Assembly: GCA_932294295.1 (NCBI GenBank)
Contig: OW028573.1
Span: forward strand, 71,773,829-71,837,828
Length of the DNA: 64,000 nucleotides
Reading direction: 5' to 3'
Source of the DNA: Alitta virens
Taxonomy: Eukaryota > Annelida > Polychaeta > Phyllodocida > Nereididae
Positions 47,001-64,000 of the stretch are shown one piece after another; position 1 is the first letter of the stretch; each line of letters opens with the position of its first letter. The notes under the pieces were generated by a model, which was not told the origin of the DNA, did no database searches, and saw nothing but the letters and a program-made list of their open reading frames with translations. The translations under genes were made by a program, and so were the position numbers.

Positions 47001-49279
47001 TGAAGCTTAGTCAGCATATATGACCAGCTGTCAGAGGCAGACATAATGATAAGATGATAAGGCTGGGAGTCCACACCATGTTACACATTTACCCCATTAG
47101 TGGGGTCTTTTAATTACGCGCCTCAGCATGGAAACCGAGTACAAGGCGTCTACAATTTTAAGTCTCATGCAATGGACATCCAGCTGGGATGTAACTCATG
47201 AAGAGTGCCCGGGCCGGGGATTGAACCCAGGACCTTCAGCAGAGCTGGCCGAAATGGAAATGCTTTGATAATTTCAACGATTACCATTTCTTTGTGGGCA
47301 TCATTTTCATGCCACATGATAAAACATTACTCTTTTTTTTTGTCCAGGCCTTGGTAACCATCTACGCAGATTACATCGCTCCCCTATTTGACCGTTTTAC
47401 ACCCCTGCCTGAGGGTGATCTTAGGACCAGGATTGAAGAAATGGCTGCCGGTATAGACTTTCCATTGAAGAAGCTCTATGTTGTAGAAGGTAAGTTAAAA
47501 TTGTTAACAATGTGATTCATTACCATATTTAATGACTCTAGTCTCACCTAACTAATGAGCCACCTGTCAACTAATCATGCTAATCCTACAAAGTTTCTAA
47601 CTTCATCTAGTTGTCTGCCATTGTAAATGACTTCACGAATGTAGCCTTGAGGCTGTATATTAACACTTATTGATTTCCTACTAATCAATACTTCACTGTG
47701 CAGGGTCCAAGAGGTCATCTCACAGCAATGCATATTTCTACGGATTCTTCAAAAATAAAAGAATTGTGCTCTTTGACACTCTGCTGGAAGACTATGCTCC
47801 CATGAACCAGGAGGACAAAGACAAGAAAACGGAGGAGAGCAAAGAGGATGGGGATGAGAGTGAGAAAGTAGAGGACCAGGAGGCAAGTGGCGAGGTACTT
47901 GTGTAGTTGCAATACTTTGGCAGACTGTGATTAATGTTTTTATGGTAGATTAATTACTGAATTGCAAACAAAGTTGTTCACTAGATACCATCAAATATGA
48001 CATTGCGTCTTTTTATAAAGTACGCAGAGGTATTGCTTTGTATTCGTATGGTTAATATAAACAGATTTACACTGTTAAATTCCTTGCTCCCCCCACTCGG
48101 CATCTTGCTCGAAATTATCTGGTGTTGACCCCTAGTGGCATAAAGTTGTAAACCTAACAGAGGGTCTGTGTGTGGAGGAGACTGATACTTTTTTTAAATG
48201 CACTTTAAGTACATGGTTGTTATTGCTTTCTAATTAAACAACCTCAGCTCTTTTTGTCATTAAACCATAGCAAAGTGTTTCTGTTTACTAACCTCGTTGT
48301 CGAAACTGTCATTATTATAATATTCCACCTGCCTGATGTTTGATCTGTCGCTTTGGTTTTCAGAAGTCTGAAGAAAACTCCGACAAGAGCAAGAAAACTG
48401 GGTGCAACAATGATGAAGTGATGGCTGTGCTAGGCCATGAATTGGGCCACTGGAAGCTGAGTCACAATCTCAAGAACCTAGTAATTGGACAGGTACGTTA
48501 TCATTTGTTAGAATTTGCACACCATTCTTATCGTCCAAATGTTTACAAAGCACCGTCAAGGCCCCAATGGCTACGAAAAAATAAAGGAGTTATGTCGTCG
48601 TGTCTGTATTTCTTGAATTGCTAATCATCAGTAACTTTTGGTTGTTATTTCAGGTGAATTTGTTCCTCTGCTTCATGGTGTTTGGATTCCTCTACAATAA
48701 TAAAATATTGTATGAAGCGTTTGGTTTCAACACCATGCCAACCCTGATTGGGATTCTCATTACATTCCAGTTCATATTCTCACCGTATAATGAGGTACGA
48801 TCAAACTTTGCATCAGAAAAGGGTTGATAGAATATAATACAATCTGAGATGGAGTGCGTTATAAGTTTGCCACGATCCAGTTTACTGTGATGTCTGCATT
48901 CTAAAAACGACAGGTGGCAGCACCATACAGACATGCTGAGTGAGAGGAGACTACCATCACGGTAATCTGTGGATCACAGTAAACTGACAACGCACTCTAT
49001 CCAATTGTAGTTCTAGGGTATCACTAAACATCCTTTCATTTGTTGCAGCTTCTGTCATTCTGCATGACTGTCCTGAGCCGGAAGTTCGAATTCCAGGCAG
49101 ATCAATTTGCTAAAGACATGGGACGAGCAACTGAACTCAAGTCAGCTCTCATCAAACTTAACAAAGACAATCTTGGATTTCCTGTTACGGACTGGTTGTA
49201 CTCCACGTGGCACTACTCTCACCCGCCTTTGCTCGAGCGAATCAGAGCACTGAAAGCTTCAGACAAGAAGGAGAATTGA
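44047..49279 (+). CDS. ZMPSTE24: ZMPSTE24, CAAX prenyl protease 1 homolog (zinc metalloprotease)
   Basis: Ten exons: 44047-44136, 44831-44977, 45095-45181, 45462-45578, 46801-46953, 47348-47489, 47704-47894, 48364-48492, 48654-48794, 49049-49279. All phases agree; 475 residues, the same length I recall for human. The catalytic zinc motif HELGH (HExxH) is in exon 8 ('[15 protein letters not shown]'), and the third zinc ligand region '[13 protein letters not shown]' (ExxxD) is in exon 10. Other family marks are 'LTGLPWSLY'-type '[16 protein letters not shown]', '[10 protein letters not shown]', 'PLPEG' and '[12 protein letters not shown]'. The enzyme is a multi-pass ER and inner nuclear membrane protease that removes the last three residues of prenylated CAAX proteins and cleaves prelamin A. 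Exon 7 ends in a charged, poorly conserved stretch rich in Glu, Asp and Lys. The stop is followed by AATAAA at about 49296. Confidence 0.98.
44430..44560. repeat. Short tandem repeat of GGCGGTGAG phrases in ZMPSTE24 intron 1
   Basis: GGGCGGTGAG occurs at least four times between 44504 and 44550, and its complement CTCACCGCC / TCACCGCCGAT at 44458-44490. The inverted placement allows a hairpin. Confidence 0.6.
47015..47255 (-). repeat. SINE with tRNA-like head in ZMPSTE24 intron 5
   Basis: Read on the minus strand it begins near GGCCAGCTCTGCTGAAGGTC, has a B box in CTGGGTTCAATCCCCGGCC (about 47212-47232), and continues into the body shared with 22.67 kb (AAGACCCCACTAATGGGGTAAATGTGTAAC). The head-then-body order is that of a tRNA-derived SINE. 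The A box is not clear. Confidence 0.6.
48845..49005. repeat. MITE-like element with GGAGTGCGTT ends in ZMPSTE24 intron 9
   Basis: GATGGAGTGCGTTATAAGTTT...CAGTTTACTGTGAT (48848-48891) is mirrored by ATCACAGTAAACTGACAACGCACTCTAT (48972-49000). About 80 non-coding bases lie between. Pairing is strong over both ends, with one small internal loop on the left arm. Confidence 0.7.
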
Positions 49280-50095
49280 CATCTGGAGTGATTTTAATAA
49301 AAGAAAAACTATGACATAAAAAGACAATTTGTTGTTTCGTTTGAACAGTGATTTTCTTAAGTGTGTCTGGGATAATATGGTTTCTGTTATTGAAGAAACG
49401 GATTTGTATTCTTTGCTTGTGGCGTCTGTATTTATATGCTTTATTAAAGGTATTAAAGAAACCACCAAAATATTTCAGTGTCTGATTTAAGATGGGTTAC
49501 ACAATTTCACCGTTTTAAAAATGCACATACAGCACCGTGGTTGCTAGATATGTGCAGATAGATGGGACTGATGTCATCTGAGGCGAAGAAGTGGCCACAA
49601 CTAGTGTGGTCAAGTCAACTTTATTGCGTCCACAAGAGTCCACAAGAGTAATGTACAGGTCATATATTCTTAGTTTCATGTGAAAACCTCATTAGGAGCC
49701 TTGCTGTGGAGTGGTCTAATGGTAAGACACACACCTTGCTGTTGAGGTCTTGCATTCGGATTCCAGTTAGGGAAATGTTTATGAGGTCATATCAAACATG
49801 ATTTACACAATTTTAATTAAAAAAAATAAATTGTGAGGAGTCTCTCTGAAGACCAGTCACTGTAAGGAACTTGAAAGAAGCAACCCTATCAAGGTTGAAT
49901 GCCATTATATTTTTTAAAGAATCAGTAAAATCGTCATAAAGATTGAGTTGTTTGGTATTTAATTTTGTATTACCAACAGTTTCATCGCTGCAACCCAGGT
50001 GACCCTGTGAATCGCTACAAAGGGCCTTGCCTAGTGAATAAATATAAATAAAGAACCATAACCAATTAAATAATATATAGTATACATTACACATA
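49280..50095. other. Intergenic region between the convergent ZMPSTE24 and TPCN2 3' ends
   Basis: It contains the ZMPSTE24 3' UTR (AATAAA at about 49296), a tRNA-like SINE head at about 49701-49772, and AT-rich filler. No gene is supported. Confidence 0.5.
49701..49772 (+). repeat. tRNA-derived SINE head
   Basis: GAGTGGTCTAATGGTAAGACA gives an A box (TGGTCTAATGG), and TGCATTCGGATTCCAGT gives a B-box-like element (ATTCGGATTCC) about 40 bases downstream. The A box wording matches the minus-strand copy near 24.6 kb. Confidence 0.5.
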
Positions 50096-50096
50096 T

Positions 50097-50102
50097 TTAT
50101 TG
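50097..50102 (-). terminator. TPCN2: Candidate TPCN2 polyadenylation signal
   Basis: AATAAA on the minus strand, about 860 bases after the TPCN2 stop. Nearer signals may be used; this is the most distal good match before the next gene. Confidence 0.3.
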
Positions 50103-50963
50103 ATTGTCAGGACAATTATATATACAGGTGTGGATTGTAAATTTGTAATACTTCCTTTACATGCGAGTATAAATACATTAAGTGCAATTAAATGTCCTAT
50201 TAAGGGCAAAATGTAAATGATAAAATTTTAAAATACTGAAAATGTCAACCATGAGCCATATTTCATTAATGACATGTACACAGCATTATATTTAAATGTG
50301 TGGCGGCAAGTATACTTCGGTCTAAGAAAGACCAAAAAAAAGGTATACGTCTACATCTTGTATAATTTCCTTCCTTATTTGAGGTTTTCCAAACAACATT
50401 GCTTGGGCAATAAAAAAAAAGACTTAAGCGCTGAAAATAAAATTACTTGGCTTTCCTTAATTTTCCTCATATAATTTTACTTCGCTAAACTCCCATTATT
50501 TGTGGTCATTAATCACCACTGCATACACAACTCAGTTAATTGACATACTTATTCATTTAATCTATTGATAAGTTATATTTTGCAGGTGTAGACAGACAAT
50601 CAATAACTATATATCACATGAAGCTGGTAAAAATTTTAAAAGCCATCTCGTATATGTCACAGTATCAAAAATATCTGCAGGTACATTCCAATACATCGTA
50701 AATGTAAAACCAGTCTCGTCTTTGCATGCTTCACAATGTGTGTAGATGTGGAATTAACTCATGCATGATAAATACAATCAGACCCATGACAAAGGTCATA
50801 GACTAGGAACCGATTTTATGGCAATTTTTTAAACCAGATCCACAAATAATCAACTCTGGTTATAGCAACACTTTTTGAAAGTCCTAAAGTTCATTACGAG
50901 CAGGTCTGATTGTACAAACACTTAATTATACGTTCATCACTTGAAAAACTGAGCAAAGTCCAG

Positions 50964-59453
<8,490 letters not shown>

Positions 59454-60640
59454 GACCACAGTTCATGTCATCCGTTTGTTGTTTTCACAGTTTGCTGCCA
59501 GATTCATGCTGTCAATTCAGTCAATGAGGCGTTGATCTTGATTTCAGTCCTTGTTGTTGTCGTTCACTTTCCGGAAGCACAAATCTCGCGACGCCCTCCA
59601 AAGGGAAAGTGAAAGCAGTGTCGAGCAAATACGACAGAGGGCGCCAGCTTACAGTAATCCATATCAAAAATATCAGCATGTACTCAGTGCTGTGTGTTCT
59701 GCCTTGACTGTAAGTGTAAGTAGCAATAATTACTATTGTCCATGGCTGCATCCAACCCTTGGCCCATAAGTTTCATTTACTGAGGAGTGAGGGGTCCAGA
59801 AATTGTATGCACTTGAAATAGTAGCTATAAGTATTAGTATTAGTCAACTCCCCCCCCCCCCCCCCCCTCCAATGTGCACATTTTTTAGGATCCCTTTACT
59901 AATGGTCTATTTGCATCCATAATTCATGACCTGGATTAAAACAAATAATCACTGTTCAGAGTTTAAAAAGGTCATACTCAATGTCAATGAGGTAATGTGA
60001 CGTGCCATTCAGCCTCATTCTGAGTTGCATTGGGCCTTGGCAACACTGATGTGAATGGTTGCTAAGGTGCTGCGAGTTGCAAGACTGGATGGATCATCCA
60101 GTCCCGACAAGCACAGTTGGGGAAGTCATGTGACCCACAGGCAGTTGCAATGGTGCCACAGGAGCTACACCCATTCAGCCTCTTTCTGGTTTTCCTTTTA
60201 TTGAAAACTTAGTGGGCAATCTGCCACCAGTGGCATGGTAACCATAGCGCAATGGTTGAGTTTTATGTGCGTTATACAGCCAAAATAGTTCCGAATGCCA
60301 CATTTTTTCATATTGAGAGACAGTTTATTCGATAAGAGATGTAGTGATTTAGGCAAGGGTTATGTCTTTACTACATTTTGTACAATCCGGTATCAATTTG
60401 CAAAACTCAGAACTGGCCTGGTGCATCTCGTATCCCTACCCACGTATTAATTACTTATATATATATATCTGAATCGCTCATTTAGCTGATAGTTTTCAAT
60501 GGCATAGTTACTTTAATTCGCAAAAATGCTTGAGGTCAACAAGGTTTGACCCATGGCGTTTTGCATCAAGCTGAACACCTTCCTTTAGGACCAGCATCAT
60601 GTCACTCAACAGCACTAATACAAAATATCAGGTCATTCAT
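59454..60640. other. TPCN2 promoter side and intergenic DNA up to the BCL2-like 3' UTR
   Basis: About 59460-59660 is the likely TPCN2 5' UTR and promoter (moderate CpG, no TATA seen). The rest shows a poly-C run at about 59850 and no recognisable gene. Open frames such as 59551-59769 (+) have no family content. Confidence 0.45.
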
Positions 60641-60646
60641 AATTTT
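60641..60646 (-). terminator. Candidate polyadenylation signal of the BCL2-like gene
   Basis: AATAAA on the minus strand (in TTAATAAAAATT) about 1.55 kb after the stop codon. It would give a long AU-rich 3' UTR, which is also typical of vertebrate BCL2. Confidence 0.4.
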
Positions 60647-62194
60647 TATTAAATATCTTGCATACAATGTTTGTCCTATTCAAAATATATATGTACACAA
60701 ATATATTAGAACAACATACTCTAAGGCTCTCTGAAATGATTTCATGTACAGGAATATATTAATATAATAAATTAAATTAAATACAACTTTTTTACATCCC
60801 CATGATTATCTTACCGATTATCATGCAACAATCAGTGATAAATGTGAGTTTACAGTTCATAAGCTTCAATGAAACAAAAAATTCCTGTAGACCATGCCTT
60901 ACAAACTCGTTGAACAGCTTTTTCCCCGTTTAATACATTTAGACATGCCCTGTATTTCCTACAATTCATCATAACAAACTGTACAGGAAAGCACCGCAAT
61001 ACCACAACAGAACTGGTGCTCATTTCCAGCTGCATACTCCTAACATACACATTAATTTAATACCTACAAATTGTAACATCTGGATTACAATACCATAACA
61101 ATTTCTCTAGAGTAATTATGTACAAAATTTATTTTGAGAACATGATTGATGCATATACCTCATTCATTATTACTATCATTATGTATTACTTAATTATTCA
61201 AATTATTGGTGCAATCACATTTTATATTATAATAACTGTTTTACAATTAAAAAATACACTATTAAGTTACCATGACAACAAACAAATGCTACAAGGAAAT
61301 GGATCATTGGAAGCGACTGAATAAAGCAATCAACATCCACAGAACTCATGTAGCACAGAACAGGCAAATAAACACAGGACAACACAGTAGAGGAAAAAAT
61401 TATATCTAGAGTAAAGGAAAGAAACCTTCACTTCACAGCTTTTCTAATGTTGGAATACTTTCACAAATTTTAGCGAAAAAGCACATGACAATAGTCGCAA
61501 TACTTTCTATTCTAACAATTTTTTCCAAGGGACTTTGGCAAATAAACTAATCAACAGTAAAAAAGGCCGGCAATTTTTTTAATTGCAATAATCATAAAAG
61601 GCAACGTGTTTGTTTAGCACATTGTGGTCAGGAGTTGGGACTTTAGTCCTAAAAATGTCTGTGGCATGACTTACGTTTAAATTTTTTTTACTCAGCACAG
61701 ATCAACACATTATTTTGGTGAAATAGACGGCAAATGATAGTACAAATATTTCAAGTTTAACTCCAGCGGAACATGTGGATGAATAGACACTATTGAATGA
61801 ATGAACATATCTCGTGCATAAATATGGGACCTTATTCACAAAGCAACGCTACCTGTAATGTACACGCAAGCTAACAACATGCAGTCTATAATGAAACCTG
61901 CATTTAAAATATTCACAAATGGACAAACTATCAACAAATATGGATGTATAATAATAATGATATGATTCTTGTGCAAGGCAAAAAAGGTCACAAATGACAA
62001 TGTTCATAAAATAAAAATAACACAACAGTCAATGAAAAATTTGTGTATATAAATAGCAGGCAAATTAAGTCAAAGTGTGTCCACGGTGACCTCAATGCCC
62101 GGAGAAAGTAGCCAGATGAAGAATGAAATGAATGAAATGCAATACACGATGAAGTTCACGACTAGATGAAAAAGGGTCCGGAAATTAAGCACTC
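60647..62194 (-). other. Presumed 3' UTR of the BCL2-like gene
   Basis: AT-rich and non-coding on both strands, directly following the stop codon at 62195. Several ATTTA-type motifs are visible on the minus strand. Confidence 0.4.
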
Positions 62195-62335
62195 CTAGGA
62201 CTTCTGTGCGAGGATTGCGCCTAGCGTCATGATTCCCAGAGCACCAACAGCGTATTTACAGATATTTGTGAGAGAGGGCCATGGCGATTCTTTGATTCTT
62301 TCTGGTCCACTCTCAAAAAATTCCACAAATGATTT
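62195..62335 (-). CDS. BCL2-family protein, last coding exon only (C-terminal tail and membrane anchor)
   Basis: After an acceptor (TTTCAG) at 62336 the minus strand encodes 46 residues and a TAG. It begins KSFVEFFESG, continues 'PWPSLTNICKYAVGALGIM', and ends TLGAILAQKS. This is the layout of the vertebrate BCL2 final exon: an 'AFVELYG' start just after the BH2 box, then 'W.SL', a roughly 20-residue tail anchor, and 'TLGAxLxxK' at the end. The intron position immediately after BH2 and its phase (0) also agree. Such proteins insert their C-terminus into the outer mitochondrial and ER membranes and block BAX/BAK-type pore formation, or form the pores themselves. The exons with BH4, BH3, BH1 and BH2 are not found up to 64000 and must lie beyond the window. 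Whether it is BCL2, BCL-XL or another member cannot be settled without them; the tail is most like BCL2. Confidence 0.75.
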   Translation of the reverse strand, partial: KSFVEFFESGPERIKESPWPSLTNICKYAVGALGIMTLGAILAQKS

Positions 62336-64000
62336 CTGAAACAATAAATGTAACATCGGTTAGTACGACTGACAAGAAATATATATACTAAAATGCATAT
62401 TCTTTATAATAGGTGACATTGAAATGTATTATTGGAATATAGCCAACTTTTGCAGTATTACATTCATGTTTTATATCACTGACTGAATTCACACATTCCA
62501 TTCAGTTCTGTCATTTCAGCAATTTAGAGTGAATACTGTTTGTACGCCGGCTGGCGCCCTACAACCAATGCCCTGAACTCCCAGTTCATAATGTGAAGCA
62601 AGTGAGTAAGGTGAGCAACCTGGCTTCCCAGGGTCTATCTATATAATGAACAGAAGAAACTTGAGCAACAAGTAAACCCACTATAATGGCACTGTCAGGG
62701 GTACAGGGAATGCCCCAAAATATGCTCACTCAACAGTGCTCAAGAGATAGTACTATGCATATATGATGCATATATGTATTAAGGCAAATTACAACAAGAT
62801 TTAAAGACCTTAAAAATCAAGATTTCATTAATAATGCAGTGTTTGAATGAAAACATCTTGCGTTGTAAGTAAAGTGGTACTTTTTAGGACGGACTTAACA
62901 ATTAGTATTTGATCCACTCCAGAGAAACACTCAAATTTACAGCAGTTTTTTTTTGTCAGACGGCATTTATTAAGTCAAGGTCCCCCACCAATGGCAAATA
63001 AATATTTGAATTATTTTAGAAGCCGATGTAAGCTCACATTTTTCACATGCCTCCCAGACCTAGTGACAAGCTGAGACGCAGTTGCCCTTGTTGCGACATC
63101 AGGGGATTGCGCAATTCTGAAGGTCCTCAGTGTGAGGTCATCAAGATAACAGTGACGTGGCAATTACGGTTTGGGTAATAATAGTCATTCAAAGGGGCAT
63201 GACGCAAGAGTGTTATTTAATGTGCACAGTTGGACACAATCGCCCTTTTTGATCAAACAGCCTCCGAACAGGTGGACAACTTTCACTGAAATTCTTTTCG
63301 GCAGACGACTTGAAACGCTCCAAATAGCTTGGCGCGAGAAGAATCCACAATAGAATGCAAAGCGATGGCTAAAGTTGCCCCATCAGATTCCCTAACTGCA
63401 CCTGTCCCTTATCAAAAGAAACAGCTGACGACCAGAGTGAAAGGCGTCAAATTTATAGAGCGATGAAATGAAAGCAATGCAGTCGAATGTGCTGACCTCG
63501 GTCCTTTCTCTCGTTTCATGCAAATTCCACCAGAGGGCCTGTCACCAATTTGCTCTGCCAGCCTGGCACAGAAACTCCCTATGCGACCACAAACATGCGA
63601 CGAATGCCAGATTAGAAGGTGCACAGGCTACGCCTTTGTTGGGACTATTGAGAAAAATTCACATATTGACCAAATTAGATCCAGCGAGACTGACCTGCAG
63701 TCTTTGTAAAACGCAAAGGGTTAAATGCAGAGGGTCTGCGTCTGTGTGGTCAGCAAGACCTTATAGGCAGGCCATTGCATATGATTGTAAGAAAAAAGAT
63801 TAATTCCAATAAGAGGCGTATGTCATCCTTTCATATTTGTTCTCACATATAAGCTACACAAAGGAAGCAAGCTATAGCTTATTATCAATTTATTAAATAC
63901 ATTTATGTGAAAGTCGTCATAGGACTGATTAGCAATCGTGTGAATGCTGTCTGTCAATCATATGGCAGTTGGAGAATAATATGTTTGGCTGGCCATCAAA
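62336..64000 (-). other. Intron of the BCL2-like gene running off the window
   Basis: No BH1 (NWGR) or BH2 (W..D.GGW) coding sequence was found on the minus strand. Open frames near 63470-63800 (+) show no protein-family content. Vertebrate BCL2 also has a very long intron at this position. Confidence 0.5.

Noticed and set aside
46660..47010. A longer N-terminal reading of ZMPSTE24 exon 5
   Set aside because: The sequence before 46801 is intronic (poly-C tract, then TTTGTTTCAG); homology starts exactly at TLGFFFKD.
63412..63803. Overlapping frames of 63-111 codons on both strands near the right edge
   Set aside because: No BH motif, no family resemblance and no splice context linking them to the BCL2-like exon.

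Overview
This is a window of intron-rich animal (metazoan) nuclear DNA. It is AT-rich, the exons are short, and all major introns obey the GT-AG rule. Nearly every gene is an unambiguous one-to-one orthologue of a human gene. The repeats (tRNA-headed SINE-like elements, a CR1/L2-like LINE, hAT and foldback/MITE elements) and the moderate intron sizes suggest an invertebrate animal. I cannot name the phylum from sequence alone. No operons, phage, CRISPR or other prokaryotic features are present.

Layout. 1-1.2 kb: transposon debris (a hAT-type transposase fragment, then a decayed non-LTR reverse transcriptase). 2.2-6.9 kb (-): PNISR, a splicing-associated RS protein. 7.1-10.9 kb: gene-poor DNA with a FAR1/ZSWIM-like two-exon fragment, a large hairpin, a GGCCGTTTT tandem array and a cluster of ACACGGCCGTGT-like palindromes. 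10.9-13.25 kb (+): COQ3, a ubiquinone O-methyltransferase. 13.5-26.46 kb (-): XPO4 (exportin-4), 24 coding exons. Its 4.6 kb first intron is full of LINE, SINE and MITE sequence. 26.5-29.15 kb (+): NDUFB4, a complex I subunit, head-to-head with XPO4 with only 60 bp between the start codons. 30.4-34.2 kb (-): CDK8, the Mediator kinase. 37.1-40.9 kb (-): TMEM198, with 5' UTR probably near 43.8 kb. 44.05-49.28 kb (+): ZMPSTE24, a CAAX prenyl protease. 50.96-59.45 kb (-): TPCN2, a lysosomal two-pore channel, 25 coding exons. 62.2 kb (-): the last exon of a BCL2-family gene whose other exons lie beyond the window.

I assembled the exons by matching translations to remembered vertebrate orthologues and requiring reading-frame phase to be kept across every GT-AG junction. 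The eight multi-exon models (including both NDUFB4 and the small genes) are in frame from start to stop. The COQ3 first exon is the only weak one.

The genes do not form one pathway. Two (COQ3, NDUFB4) serve the mitochondrial respiratory chain, two (PNISR, CDK8) serve nuclear RNA production, XPO4 serves nuclear transport, and ZMPSTE24, TPCN2 and BCL2 act at membranes. The interest lies in gene arrangement: a very short bidirectional promoter, a tail-to-tail 3' overlap, the ancient PNISR-COQ3 neighbourhood, two frame-preserving cassette-type exons (XPO4, TMEM198), and several hairpin-forming elements that I could not assign to a named family. I found no gene cluster that looks like an undescribed biochemical system.
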